From Actinernus sp. WN-2022 (taxonomy: Eukaryota > Cnidaria > Anthozoa > Actiniaria > Actinernidae), in the NCBI GenBank assembly GCA_030867875.1, contig JAOWCC010001751.1, forward strand, positions 27,994,829-28,058,828: DNA of 64,000 nt. The letters run 5' to 3'. Below, piece by piece: positions 20,806 through 30,955 of the stretch. The notes beneath the pieces were generated by a model. That model was given only the letters and a program-made list of their open reading frames with translations, had not been told where the DNA came from and ran no database searches. Positions within the stretch are counted from its first letter, which is position 1. Every line of letters starts with the position of its first letter. A program made the position numbers and the translations under genes.

Positions 20806-21377
20806 TCGAAGTTCGTATGAGCCATTTCGTAAACTACAAAAGGATTGGGATCGAGTGTGCAAATTTATACGAATTCAAAACTAATTGTATTATTTAATGA
20901 ACCGCACCACAAGAAATACCACATGAATTTTTTTTGTTTACCGAGTTTGAAAGTCAACTGACTAGAAAGTGTTTCAAACCCTTCTGAACTCTCTTATTTG
21001 TGATTTTTTAAATGCTTACTATTCAGTTCTTGTTTACTCAAACATCTTCAAACTCGTTAAAATTAGTTATGAATTTTATTACATTCGATTAAATTTACAC
21101 GGTCCCAGTCCTTTTACAGTTTACGAAAGGGCTATTAAGTATGGCTCGACTGATATTTTCCAGTGAATGCATTTAAGCATCTCGTAGAGCCTTAATTCTT
21201 CTCCTATAAGTTATATTTGTTATATTGTAATTGGACTCTTTGCAGCATGAGGCTACATGCTTGACAAAGATCATTAAGATAAGCGATATTTAAATTATAA
21301 GTACGACTGATAAGTTGTGCAACTTTTTTTAATATTGCTCATTTGTTTTGAGATGGCGCTGTAGTGGACACGAAGCC

Positions 21378-21645
21378 TGTCGGTTATCTCAGTGGTTAAT
21401 CTCCAGTCCCTCTCGGTTAGCTCAGTCGGTTAATCTCCAGTCTGTTGTGCGGGAGGTCGAGGGTTCCAACCCTGGCCGGACGAATACAGGGTCTTCAAAT
21501 ACCTCAGTAGAAGGTGCTGCCTTTGCGAAACAATTTTCTTCTCCATTTGCAAATGCCGGGTTATACCTTCACCGGTCTTCTCTGATAAGGACGATAAACC
21601 CTAGGCTCTCGGAGACCCCATAGAGGGGCTTTAAGCCTGTTTAGG
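21378..21645 (+). mobile_element. tRNA-derived SINE, copy 2
   Basis: A box TAGCTCAGTCGGTTA at about 21418 and B box GGGTTCCAACCC at about 21461, followed by the body shared with copy 1 (GGGTCTTCAAATACCTCAGTAG, AAGGTGCTGCCTTTG, TCTGATAAGGACG). An extra partial A box (TATCTCAGTGGTTAAT) about 33 bases upstream shows a local duplication of the head. This copy extends further 3' (GACCCCATAGAGGGGCTTTA) than copy 1. Confidence 0.88.
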
Positions 21646-21864
21646 TTCTCCGTCCACATTCGAGTGGCATTAAAAAAATACAATCCGAGCATAACCATGG
21701 GATCCAAGCATATGACCTCTTGGTGCAAGAAGTACAATGCATAACACTGAAACCAGCCAAGATTGAAAAATCACTGATCATGAGGATTCTTAATGTTATT
21801 ACGACATCGTTGCTCGATGTTTTTGCGATTTCTTGCTAATCTGAATCTTTCCACGTTTTTGTAG

Positions 21865-21899
21865 ATGGCAAGTGCAGCACTCCTGCTTCTAAGATGTAA
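21865..21899 (+). CDS. Mosaic gene, terminal exon option 1
   Basis: Acceptor TTTTTGTAG, then in phase 1 DGKCSTPASKM and a TAA stop at 21897-21899. It supplies one cysteine after the lectin domain, which may pair with the first lectin cysteine (DSCY). ATGTAAGAT at its end also contains a donor-like GTAAGA; splicing there would leave phase 2 and run into a stop at the next candidate exon, so a terminal exon is the simpler reading. Confidence 0.6.
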
Positions 21900-22198
21900 G
21901 ATAACAGAGTATGTCGCTAGCTGGCGTGTGGATACCTACAGGAACATTTGAGACTCTAGCGAGTCCTTGAAGTTCCTGAAAGATCTTTCGATGCGCTGAA
22001 AATGTCAAGTTCAGTATACGTATTTTTTAATTGTATTATCCCAGGTGGCAGGACTCCCATAAAAAAAGTGACGGTGATGTTCGTTGGAAATTTTAAAAGG
22101 AAAACCCTAAAGGTACCAGAATCCCGTTCTGTGGGCGTGGCTCAAATTTGGTTTTACCCCTAAGAGGTATCGATCCCAAACACAACATTAACTGACAT

Positions 22199-22431
22199 CA
22201 GGACCCATTACCTGGCGTTTTCCCAAACCGGGTTATTTTTAGATTTCATTTCTCATTGTTCGCTTTCATCGCGGTATGTTTTAACAAAAAAAATGCCTCG
22301 TTAGCTTCTCTTGTTTGGTCAACCAGCATGGCTCCAACATCATTAATCATTTGGATTAAACTGATTACGCTAACGCTTGTGATTGGCTAGATATAGTATG
22401 GGAGATGGACGCTCCGGGTAATGGGCTCTTG
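22199..22431. mobile_element. Diverged MITE of the CAGGAGCC family
   Basis: Left CAGGACCCATTACCTGG and right CCGGGTAATGGGCTCTTG are inverted. It shares CATTTCTCATTGTTC and TCGTTAGCTTCTCTTGTT type segments with the nested element at 11136-11553, in part inverted. No intact duplication seen. Confidence 0.65.
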
Positions 22432-22653
22432 TGGGCTCACTGTGAAAATACCAAGACGCGAAGCCAGGCCAAGAGATACTTTTATTGTCTGACAAGTAGC
22501 TTTCATCTTACTTTGAATACCCTCAAAGGTACTACGATTTCCACAACTGTGGGGGTTTCAAATTAAACACCCTAAGAGGTACCAAACTACGCAGTCTTAT
22601 CTCCTAAAATGTACGACGACCATCCCCGTGAGTACTACCATATATATATGGAG

Positions 22654-22673
22654 CCCCCCCCCCCCCCCCCCCC
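22654..22673 (+). repeat. Poly-C tract, 20 C
   Basis: Homopolymer followed after AAT by a second C run and a T run (22677-22694). Prone to assembly error. Confidence 0.9.
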
Positions 22674-22737
22674 AATCCCCCCCCCTTTTTTTTCCAGGTT
22701 GTATGATTCACTCCCATTGATTTTCTATAGACTGAAT

Positions 22738-23189
22738 TTAAAGGGAACTAAACCCTAAATCAACTTTAGCTCTACGACTCGATCTATATAAAGAGCCTTA
22801 GATTGTAATTGAAATTTAATGTGAAACTGAAGAAAATATGAAGACCTTCCTCACTACCTCCGCTATATGTACAGACGGCTCAAGTCTTGTAATCTGTGAC
22901 GTCAGGCCTAGGCGTGGGGGATAAATTAGTTTTGTCATGTTGTACCCGGCATTGAAAAGCGGCTTTTAATTGCGGACCATTGTGTTTGGTGTGTGCGACG
23001 TATAATATGGGGAAATGAGCCGCCACACAAGAAAGATTTTGTCAGCGTAGAATCGGTTATTTCTCTAACTTGGAAACTAATTTTCTCTTCATAGACATGC
23101 AGCACAGATAAATAAAATAGCAGAACTCATTTCTTTCGAATACATCTTTCTAAAGTTGTTGGGTTGATTAGGGTTCAGTTCTCCTTTAA
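22738..23189. mobile_element. TTAA-flanked MITE, family C copy 1
   Basis: TTAA at 22738-22741 and 23186-23189. Termini AGGGAACTAAACCCTAA and TTAGGGTTCAGTTCTCCT are inverted repeats with one or two differences. The left third also occurs at 53993-54104 (AGACGGCTCAA block). Non-coding. Confidence 0.85.
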
Positions 23190-23190
23190 A

Positions 23191-23371
23191 GCGTTGTCCA
23201 GACGAGCAAGTTTTCCTTGACAAGTGTTTCCTTGACAAGTTTTATTTGCTCGTGTAGACGACGAAAAATGACAAGTCTCCTTGTTGAAAAACTGGCGTGC
23301 CAGTTATTGAACAAGGCAACTTGTCAAAGAAAACTTGTCAAGGAAAACTTGCTCGTGTGCATTACTACGCT
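23191..23371. mobile_element. Palindromic MITE
   Basis: Arms repeat GACGAGCAAGTTTTCCTTGAC (left) and GTCAAGGAAAACTTGCTCGTG (right), each with a second TTGACAAG block. It starts immediately after the TTAA element's right duplication. No ORF. Confidence 0.8.
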
Positions 23372-23948
23372 TAAGAGTGGCCGTTAAGTGCAACTGGTGC
23401 AGCTGTTGTTTTCTATAAACTGTGAACTTTATATCAGTCAAATATTGTACTTGTAATAAAACTCTAATAACAGATTCATCAGACTCCAATCAATGTGTCA
23501 ACTGGTATTAGATATTCCTGCACTGGTGTTATATCTGTGCACTGCCGTAGCCAATCAGGACGTCTGTGCTCTCAGCCAAACAGAATCGCTGATATTTGAA
23601 TGTTTACTCTCAACATGCTTTAAGGGACACTGTCGTCAATCGAATTGAACCTTCGAGTTCCTTTAACACAAAACCATAAAAAAAAACCTGAGATTGAAGA
23701 GAAATACCTATGCTTTTCAAACTTTTTCGATAGAATATGGCACAGATTAATATGGATTTAAACGAAAGTTATTTTAGAAATTTGATTTCGGTTACAGTGA
23801 ACCGATTTCAAGTTGCTCTACATTTCTCTTAAAAGTAGTATTTTTCATCCGCTCGAATCTTTGCCATCCTTCTTTAAAATTGTCTCAAACATTCTCCAGT
23901 TTACATGGAAAGCATGCTCTGCTAATCTGAGTAGCTAATGTTTTGTAG

Positions 23949-24052
23949 ATGAAGGTGTGCAGTGGTTAAAGGACAGATTCTATGCGACCTGCGCGCATGA
24001 GGCGAGCACCAACCTGGATGAAAGATTACGCGAATTCTTAGTGGGGTTATAG
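23949..24052 (+). CDS. Mosaic gene, terminal exon option 2 (candidate)
   Basis: Acceptor TGTTTTGTAG, nearly the same as that of 21865, then a phase 1 frame of 34 residues (EGVQWLKDRFYATCAHEAST, NLDERLREFLVGL) ending in TAG at 24050. It is amphipathic, with one Cys. It could be an alternative last exon joined to the lectin exon in place of 21865-21899. Support is the acceptor, phase and protein-like composition only; no polyadenylation signal is obvious until AATAAA at about 24302. Confidence 0.4.
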
Positions 24053-25582
24053 GCACACAAGCTTAGGTTTTAGAGATATGTGTTGACTCTATATTATTAA
24101 GGATAGTTTACTTGACCTTTATTACATTGACCTGACATTATGGTCATATAAGAGAACTTCTATGCAAACATTGATTTAGAAGAACATCAGGAACATTAAT
24201 ACTAAGTAGAGGGGAGATGCGGTGTACGCACTGCTTCATGGGATAGAAAGGTCCCTGATGTAGGAAAACACATGTAAGTCGGCCATTACTATTTGAGACA
24301 ATAAATGTTGTTGTTTGTAAGTCGGGGTCCTAAATACCACAGTCACGTCTGTTCCTCCTGAGCTGTCTACCAGCTCCTGTTTGCACGATGTAGGACCGGG
24401 GAGTCTCAGCTTTCTTGGTCACACGTCCTAACGTGTCTCACGTGTTTCCGTTGTGAATCCTGAAAACTGATTAAAAGTATTTCCCAGAGCTTACTAAATC
24501 TTGATTCCAAACAACTGAAATTGTGCTAGCAAACTACAGAAAAAAGTTGTGAATATTTTTCTTGAGAGGCAAAAAGTCGTACAAACCTCAAAATCTAAAA
24601 ATATTTCAAAAACCGCTCCAGAGAATTTTTAAACGTTTTTGAGCATTAAATTCAATATTTGCGTTCGACGAAGGAGAACGCATACTAACTTGCATCAGGC
24701 TCCCTGTGGTCATGTGTGGGCTACCTGTGTGTTTCCAGGCGGAAGAAATCGAGATTTTTTGGACTGTGGATATGTCGAAGAGCCTCGTTCTGGCGCACAT
24801 ATGCGCACGCAGGTATTTACCGCCTTGTGGCATGGTACTTCCCTGTTTCGTCACAAGTTCTTCCAGCTTCGTGGTAAGTTACAGCTTATAATATAAACTT
24901 ATTTTCAGTCAATGTTGTCTAAATATTTCGCAAGTAGGATTTATCAATGCCCAAGGAAAGTGTGTACTACTTCTGGAGTATTGGCAAACTCGACTGATGT
25001 CCGAACTATAACAAGTCAATCATGTTCTGTTTTGTCGCCACGGTTGAAGACGTACAATGATGTTGACGAAGCACTCGGCCATAATTTGTGCTGTACTATC
25101 GACAAACCTAGTGAATCTGCGATCGAATATTTCGTTGGCTTGCTCGCTGTATTGGATTGTGCTTTTCGCTGAACAGATACGAAAACTACAAACATCAAGA
25201 TACTATAAATACAATCGGCATACCCGAAGAGAAATATTCGACTGTCTTGTGTGAGTTGTGACGATTTAGCTTTTTAAACACACTGGAGTGTAATCACCAA
25301 CATTAGCCAGTATTCTGGAGCCGGCCTTGGTCATCTGAATGCTATACACCACATGGTAAAACTATATGTGCCGTTATATCTGTTGAATTTGTTAAAACTT
25401 TCCTCAATATCCACATTGATTTCCAGTCATTTGATTACCTATTTAACTGAACAGGTATATCCCCTTGAATAACTTACTAGAATAAGTCAAGACATTCAAA
25501 ACTGTTCACATTTATTTAAAGACAGACATTTTTGATCAGGATATTAATTGTGTACACACACAGTCCACACCACTGTAGCAAC
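24053..25582. other. Intergenic; unrecognised ORFs only
   Basis: A frame at 24709-24872 (MCGLPVCFQAEEIEIFW) stops at a strong donor (CGTG/GTAAGT), and another at 24912-25172 is open for 86 codons. Neither shows a known domain, and the first overlaps open frames on both strands. I cannot support a gene. Confidence 0.3.
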
Positions 25583-25939
25583 AGAGTGGTAAAGTGATGA
25601 CGTCACAAAACATAAATTTTCGCTTTAACAATATATGAACATTGAATCTGAATGATCGCCGCGAAATAACTTTACACACCAAAAATGAGGCAAATTGGTT
25701 AAAATGCGACTGAGATATGAGCAGCTGAATACATTTCTTTAACAAATCACTGTATTTTTAGCTCAGTTCTAAAAGTTTAGAAATAAAATACATTGATTTG
25801 TAAAAGAAAATTATGTATTCAACCAATTCACCTCATTTTTGGTGTGCAACATTCTTTTGAGTTGGTCTTTCAATATCGATGGACCAAAAGTGAAAATTCA
25901 GAAATTTGCAAATTCGTGACGTCACACTTTACCACTCTA
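25583..25939. mobile_element. Palindromic MITE with CRE-like arms
   Basis: Termini AGAGTGGTAAAGTGATGACG and CGTCACACTTTACCACTCT. Inner arms also mirror each other (CACACCAAAAATGAGG against CCTCATTTTTGGTGTG), so nearly the whole 357 bases folds back. Each arm contains TGACGTCA. No target duplication identified. Confidence 0.88.
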
Positions 25940-26182
25940 TAAAGGATGAGTTTAATTTGTGTCACCACAGGAAGCCCAGTCCTTTGTCATACAAAAATGT
26001 CGAACGCACTTTGATAATCTATGATGACTTCTAGTTTATAAGAATAATGCACCAAATGCATTCGCTGAAAATATCTACAATTATATATATGATTTTTCAA
26101 AGAGTTTTTAGGTTAGGTTAGGTGACGTAATATGCTCGTGCATTCAAAAGTCGACAAATTATCAGAATGACCAAGGGGTACG

Positions 26183-26441
26183 ATGGATAACTACAGTGTA
26201 ATTTCTGTAAAAATGAGTGGTTGTAAGAGAAACTTGTTGTGCGTTATTGTACCCCTGGTCATTATGTACCTCTTATTAACCGTGTGCGAGGTCCGTACCA
26301 AAAGTTATGGACCGAGTTTTTTTCCCCGTTTTAACTCAAAGGCAAAGGCTCGTCCACATTCAGGTCGTTCAAGCTCGATCTATTCAGTTGTACTCCAAGC
26401 AAACAGACAACAAACTTCAAGCCATGTACCGAACCACATAA
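26183..26441 (+). CDS. Possible first exon of a secreted-peptide gene
   Basis: Frame from ATG at 26183, with a second in-frame ATG at 26213 that fits better: MSGCKRNLLCVIVPLVIMYL, a basic start plus a strong hydrophobic core, then LLTVCEV. The rest is basic and Ser/Pro/Arg-rich (PRFNSKAKARPHSGRSSS). The frame meets a donor-like ATAAG/GTATTA at 26442. No downstream exon was recognised before the TTAA element at 26650. It could be a signal peptide exon of a small secreted protein, or a chance frame with a hydrophobic run. Confidence 0.35.
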
Positions 26442-26649
26442 GGTATTAAAAGCAGTTTTATGCTTCCATACTTTTGAAGGCTTTCATCAGTATAGCTGCT
26501 TTTTTGTGCAGAATGGTGAGTGTATGACCAGATACTTGAAATTAAATCTGTCGACAACTCTTCCTTCTTCACGCACAATGGATTTTGATCGCTGTCTAGC
26601 TAAGAAGTTATTTTCTCTGTTACTTGCCTGGACAATCCGTTTTAGACTG

Positions 26650-26928
26650 TTAAAGTGCCTATCACCCTTTTGCAATTTTGATAGCTTATGAACCTCTGAA
26701 AAGTTTTGAGTACTTCTGTGAAGAAAGTTTTGGTTTAAAGTGAATACTTTGTGTTCTACGCTTGTTTGAAATCGTGTAAATGTGACCTTTCCTGACCCAT
26801 GACCGCGTTCAAACAAGCGTAGAACATAAAGTATTCACTTTAAACCAAAACTTTCTTCACAGAAGTACTCAAAACTTTTCGGAGGTTCATAAGCTATCAA
26901 AATTGCAAAAGGGTGATAGGCACTTTAA
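26650..26928. mobile_element. TTAA-flanked foldback element, family A copy 2
   Basis: TTAA at 26650-26653 and 26925-26928. Element 26654-26924 is almost a perfect palindrome: AGTGCCTATCACCCTTTTGC mirrored by GCAAAAGGGTGATAGGCACT, with TTTTGAGTACTTCTGTGAAG against CTTCACAGAAGTACTCAAAA. It lacks the 200-base centre of the other two copies. Confidence 0.93.
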
Positions 26929-26929
26929 A

Positions 26930-27135
26930 CGCTTCGCCTCTCACCTCTGGGGCCTGGGTTCGATTCCCGGACGCGGCACCATATCCGAGTTGAGTTTGTT
27001 GGTATCTCGCCCTTGCTCCGATGGTTTTTCTCCGGGTTCTCCAGTTTTCCTCCCTCCACAAAAACCAATGCGCTAAATTCTAATTCGATCTGTAGATTGG
27101 GCCATTTGCAACCTGAAATGTTATTGGTTACCCAA
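26930..27135 (+). mobile_element. 5'-truncated tRNA-derived SINE, second type
   Basis: GCTTCGCCTCTCACCTCTGG leads into a B box (GGTTCGATTCCC) at about 26957, then GGACGCGGCACC and a body with GCCCTTGCTCCGATGG and TCTCCGGGTTCTCC. The A box is absent, and the truncation falls right at the TTAA element. Different body from the SINEs at 3863 and 21378. Confidence 0.75.
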
Positions 27136-27769
27136 ACAATAGCCTACCCCTAAAACAATACAAACCCTAACCCTAAAACAATGGGATTCTTTATCAGTGA
27201 AGTTCAATAGGATACGACCTACAGAACAGTGAAGTCTTACCGTGTGGATAAGCCAGGTCTTGCCTTTGATCAGCCCCTATGGGCCAGGTTGTTTCAGGTC
27301 CCGCTAGAAATTCAGACGCTTTTTTTAATAAGTAGAATAGGTCTTGCTAATACTCACACGTTGTTGCTTTAAAACAATAACAAGTTTAATGAATACAAAT
27401 AAATGATAATAAATAAAATTATAACAGTAGTGTGATTGACACTTATCTTTGTATGTGACACCTGGAATAACTAAAAAGCTAGTCGAGCCAGGTGGCCTAG
27501 GTCAGATCAGTAACTGGTTTATAGTGTTGCTCTTTATTACAATTATTGAGTAAAAGAAAATAAACATGAAGACAAAATGTCGCGTGTATGAAACACAAGA
27601 ATGTCGCTGTTACTTCATTCCATTATTTTAATTAACTTGATATAATATTCAAATCAACTTGACGTAAATCACCAAGGACTTGAATAGAATTGACGAACAC
27701 CATATTTCGTTATTTTATCGAAAAAAACATACACAGAGTCTCTTCAATATCAAGACGTGACTTCAGCTA
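27136..27769. other. Intergenic, no gene seen
   Basis: It contains a short telomere-like CCCTAACCCTAA at about 27165-27176 and otherwise AT-rich sequence. Confidence 0.4.
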
Positions 27770-28095
27770 CAATCACTGACATAATGTTGGAACACTGTAG
27801 GGCTATGTTTTCCCTCCCTCAATGTTGCAGTTGGAGCCGGTCGCGAGCGAGCCATGAAACTTTTGAGAACCGTTTTGGACTCAACATTGAAAGCCGGGGA
27901 ATGGGATGTTCCAACGAATATTGGCTGAGATTCAATCACTGACATAATGTTGGAACACTGTAGGGCTATGTTTTCCCTCCTTCAATGTTGCAGTTGGAGC
28001 CGGTCGCGAGCGAGCCATGAAACTTTTGAGAACCGTTTTGGACTCAACATTGAAAGCCGAAAAAAGGAGTGTTCCAACGAATATTGGCTGAGATT
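27770..28095 (+). repeat. Two tandem copies of a 163-bp unit with internal inversion
   Basis: Units start at 27771 and 27934. Each runs from AATCACTGACATAATG through GTTGGAACACTGTAG to TGTTCCAACGAATATTGGCTG. GTTGGAACA and TGTTCCAAC are inverted ends, and CTCAATGTTG mirrors CAACATTGA, so each unit looks like a small MITE duplicated in tandem. The copies differ at a few positions (GGGGAATGGGA against AAAAAAGGAG). Confidence 0.92.
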
Positions 28096-28344
28096 GTAGC
28101 GTCGGCTTTTTGGTATAGAGAGGAAACTTTAGAGATTACAAAGCTTAAGCTCCCCTTACTTTTAATGGAATAGTTTGATGTACCTTTTTAAGGTGCCACA
28201 ACGACGAAAATTTACCATTTCGATTTGCCACTCAGTTTTCAGCGTCAATAGGTCAATCAGCGTTAGAAATATCCGAAATAGTAAAAATATTCCCAAATGG
28301 GCAAGTTATACCACAAAAGTTTAGGAGAGTTTACCGGTAAAATT

Positions 28345-28640
28345 CTGTCCGCCATTACTGGAAGCCGTTCTCGTTATTCAGCGGAAGTAATGTCATACAC
28401 TCAACACGACAACCACTTCGCGCGAAATAGTGTGCATAAAAACGTAGTCAAACTTGCAAATATAAATATAACTTTCTTCTTTTGTGCGTGAAGAAGCTTT
28501 TAGTATTTTTTTTATATGCCTCCAACGCGTTGTGTTGTGCAGGCGAGCGTTGAGTGTATCATGACATCACTTCCGCTGAATAACCCTTTGAATAAAGCTG
28601 AACAAAAGGGCACGACCTCCAGTAATGGCGGACGTTTAGA
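28345..28640. mobile_element. Foldback MITE
   Basis: Left arm GTCCGCCATTACTGGA and ATTCAGCGGAAGTAATGTC; right arm GACATCACTTCCGCTGAAT and TCCAGTAATGGCGGAC. Both arms end centrally at CACTCAAC/GTTGAGTG. Loop of about 140 bases. Open frames across it are translated palindrome. Confidence 0.85.
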
Positions 28641-28774
28641 TTCATTAATGCTCCCAACCCATGAGAGAACAGCAACAACAGTAATATGTGGGATAAAGGG
28701 GTTGGGAATGAAATACTCCAACAATTGGTCATGCTGGTAAACAGGACACTGGTTGCTATTGGTAACGAGGTACA

Positions 28775-28930
28775 ATACATTCCAGGGGTCACATTTCCCC
28801 TCACCTCTCCAGGGGTCACATTTCCCCTGGGAGAGGTCCTTAATCCTAAGGGAGTCTAAGCAGCAGTCCTGGGGGTCACAATCCCCCTCTCCTCTCCAGG
28901 GGTCACATTTCCCCTGGAAGAAATCCTTAG
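28775..28930. repeat. GGGGTCAC/TTCCCC palindromic repeat cluster
   Basis: Three copies of CCAGGGGTCACATTTCCCCT (about 28779, 28808, 28897) and one variant (CTGGGGGTCACAATCCCCCT, about 28868), separated by CCTCTCC and CTTAGTCCTA type spacers. This gives long open frames on both strands with repeated CDPWRGEG on the - strand. I read it as a tandem repeat, not a gene. Confidence 0.8.
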
Positions 28931-29828
28931 TCCTAGGGAATTTAGACCCATGGTTACTATGGAACCCAAAAGGGGGACACTCCCCATCCTTTGAGTCTGT
29001 GGGGCCAGGAGTGACCTGTATGGAGCACTTCATCCGAACCCAAAGTTTATTGTTCTTCTATTTCATTGCGAATACAATTGTGAACTTCAAACCTAAACTA
29101 TGATTATGATTCTTACAACGTAGTCCTTGAGATTGGACAGAGCTAATCGGTTCATAGAGTATCTTTGATGCAGATAGGCTGCATGAGTTCCAACAGCATT
29201 ATCTGTTTTAAAATAATAAACTGTAACATAACATATAAAGATATCCCTATACCTAATAATAAAATGGGAACGAAAAGCCCACGCGATTGTGATTCCGTCT
29301 CAATTAGTTTGAATACATTCCACATACTTTATATATTTGCAGTGTGCGTGATAAGACAAAGCCATGGGGAGGGAGGGTAATAAAGTGGAGTTCAATTTCG
29401 TTAGTAGTTTTCGAGCTAGCCAGCGAAGGAATGCCTGTGAATATGGTACTCGCGTTCGATTCCTGGGAATGATTGACAGTGAATTATAAACGATTCTGAT
29501 TGGCTTAGCCTAAGTTGACATAATTAAGGCATAAGATCACTGTTGACCTTCGGACAAAGAAACCCAACCCTTGTCTTATTGCATATCACGCAGCCTGCTT
29601 GACTCATGGTTGTCACATTAACTAAAATTTATGTTGACATAAATTGGTCTATATTCGGAGTTAAAAAAATAAGACTTCCTGTCGTCGTATCGAAAAACGA
29701 GTTGAACTCGTAATAATACATCAACTCTACTTTATGAATATGCAAAAAAATGCAAAAACATTTCTAAAAATTTTATCGTTGGAGCACTTTAACACGTACT
29801 TTCTTCTGACAGCCCATAAAGCTTTCTC
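28931..29828. other. Intergenic, no gene seen
   Basis: AT-rich; no repeat or exon recognised. Confidence 0.4.
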
Positions 29829-29953
29829 CAGGGCCCGGTTCCTGGAAGCCCGATTAGCGCTAATCCAGAGTTAATTACCATGACAACTAATATGTTTTGT
29901 TGAGAGTTAATCCAGGATTAGCGCTAATCGGGCTTTCAGGAACCGGGCCCAGA
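29829..29953. mobile_element. Palindromic MITE (GGGCCCGGTTCCTG family)
   Basis: Arms of about 45 bases: left AGGGCCCGGTTCCTGGAAGC and CGATTAGCGCTAATCC; right GGATTAGCGCTAATCGGGC and TCAGGAACCGGGCCC, around a loop of about 35. Almost no divergence between arms. It ends about 50 bases past the 3' end of the dioxygenase gene. Confidence 0.92.
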
Positions 29954-30006
29954 TGTATTACTGTTTCTAGAAACCCCTAACCCACTATCTTCTCTTTTTC
30001 TGTTCT

Positions 30007-30417
30007 TCAATCAGCTTTTAGGTTTGCCAATATCTTTCTCTCGCCGGTGAATCCTAGTCGGCCGTGTAGAACCGTCAAGTTGTCCAGTACTAGAACATCT
30101 TTATTCCTCCATTCAAATCCAACAGTGCTGTGCCACATGGATGCCCGGATGTGCTGGAGTACTTCCGGTTCGATCTCACTTCCGTCGCCATAAGCCGTGT
30201 CGTACACGTAGATCGAGTCAAACGTTTCCTCTTCCTGATACAACGGATGTGCTTTGAGGGCAGAAATGTTCGATGTGTTAGATTGATTGAACCAGATCTT
30301 CTCCCCTGTGTCTGGGTGAGAGATGAAGGATGGCAGAGTATACTAATACGATAAACGGTTCAGTTTGGTATCCCAGGAGTAGCTCCAGCCTAGCTTCTCA
30401 AGTACTCGCTCCACTTC
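30007..30417 (-). CDS. TauD/TfdA-type dioxygenase, exon 3 with in-frame stop
   Basis: Acceptor CATTCAAAG, then phase 0 EVERVLEKLGWSYSW, and a TAG codon at 30345-30343 (exon codon 25). The same frame then stays open with conserved family sequence to TGA at 30009-30007: LPSFISHPDTGEKIWFNQ, YGDGSEIEPEVLQHIR, KDVLVLDNLTVLHGRLGF, TGERKILANL. The last part holds the distal iron-ligand His (LHGR, about residue 378) and a candidate 2-oxoglutarate-binding Arg (GERK). Translation stopping at TAG would lose both, so the product would be inactive. Options are a recent pseudogene, an allele, a base-call error (TGG would restore a codon), or readthrough. Confidence 0.88.
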
Positions 30418-30955
30418 CTTTGAATGAGAAACACATTTTGTTAGCCGGACCGTTTATCGATATTTCGTGCCTGTGGGTATGCAACATTTTGGTACTACAT
30501 TTTATTCACGCGAGACGAAGCTTTCTTGGTGCAGCGTTCTTAATTTGAAAAACTCTGCATATTTTGTAATATATTACCCAGAATGCTTAGCGAATAAACT
30601 GTCTTGTAGTGTTCCGCCATTTGGGATTCTTGTTGTTTATGGATCGAGCCATTACAGATCAATATACTACATATTTCACTACCCATCAAACAGATGTTTT
30701 GGTTAATACATTAGTAAGGCAGCAAATAGAATGAAACAAATAACTATAATATCCATCCTTTTAGCTCAAATAACCACACACGCAATCTAGCCTCAGTTGG
30801 AACCACCATCTTGTTTATTCCTAAAACTACAACGTAACTAATAAGGCCGGAAAGTCTCATGACCGGAAATGGTTTGTAACGGAACTGATATGGATCAATG
30901 GATACGACATGTCTCCCTTTCTTTTCGCATGCTAGCTCTCCATAAAATTTCAACA
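30418..30955. other. Intron 2 of the dioxygenase gene, proximal part
   Basis: No exon recognised. Short frames on both strands lack motifs. Confidence 0.4.

Noticed and set aside
21889..21900. Donor splice site GTAAGA at the end of the terminal exon
   Set aside because: Using it leaves phase 2, and joining to 23949 meets a stop at once; reading to TAA is simpler.
27160..27180. Telomeric repeat
   Set aside because: Only about two CCCTAA units are present; too short to be an interstitial telomere.
28512..29103. Overlapping ORFs of 173 and 116 codons on opposite strands with Cys-Asp-Pro-Trp repeats
   Set aside because: Both derive from the palindromic GGGGTCAC/TTCCCC repeat cluster; open frames on both strands are expected from that and no domain is visible.
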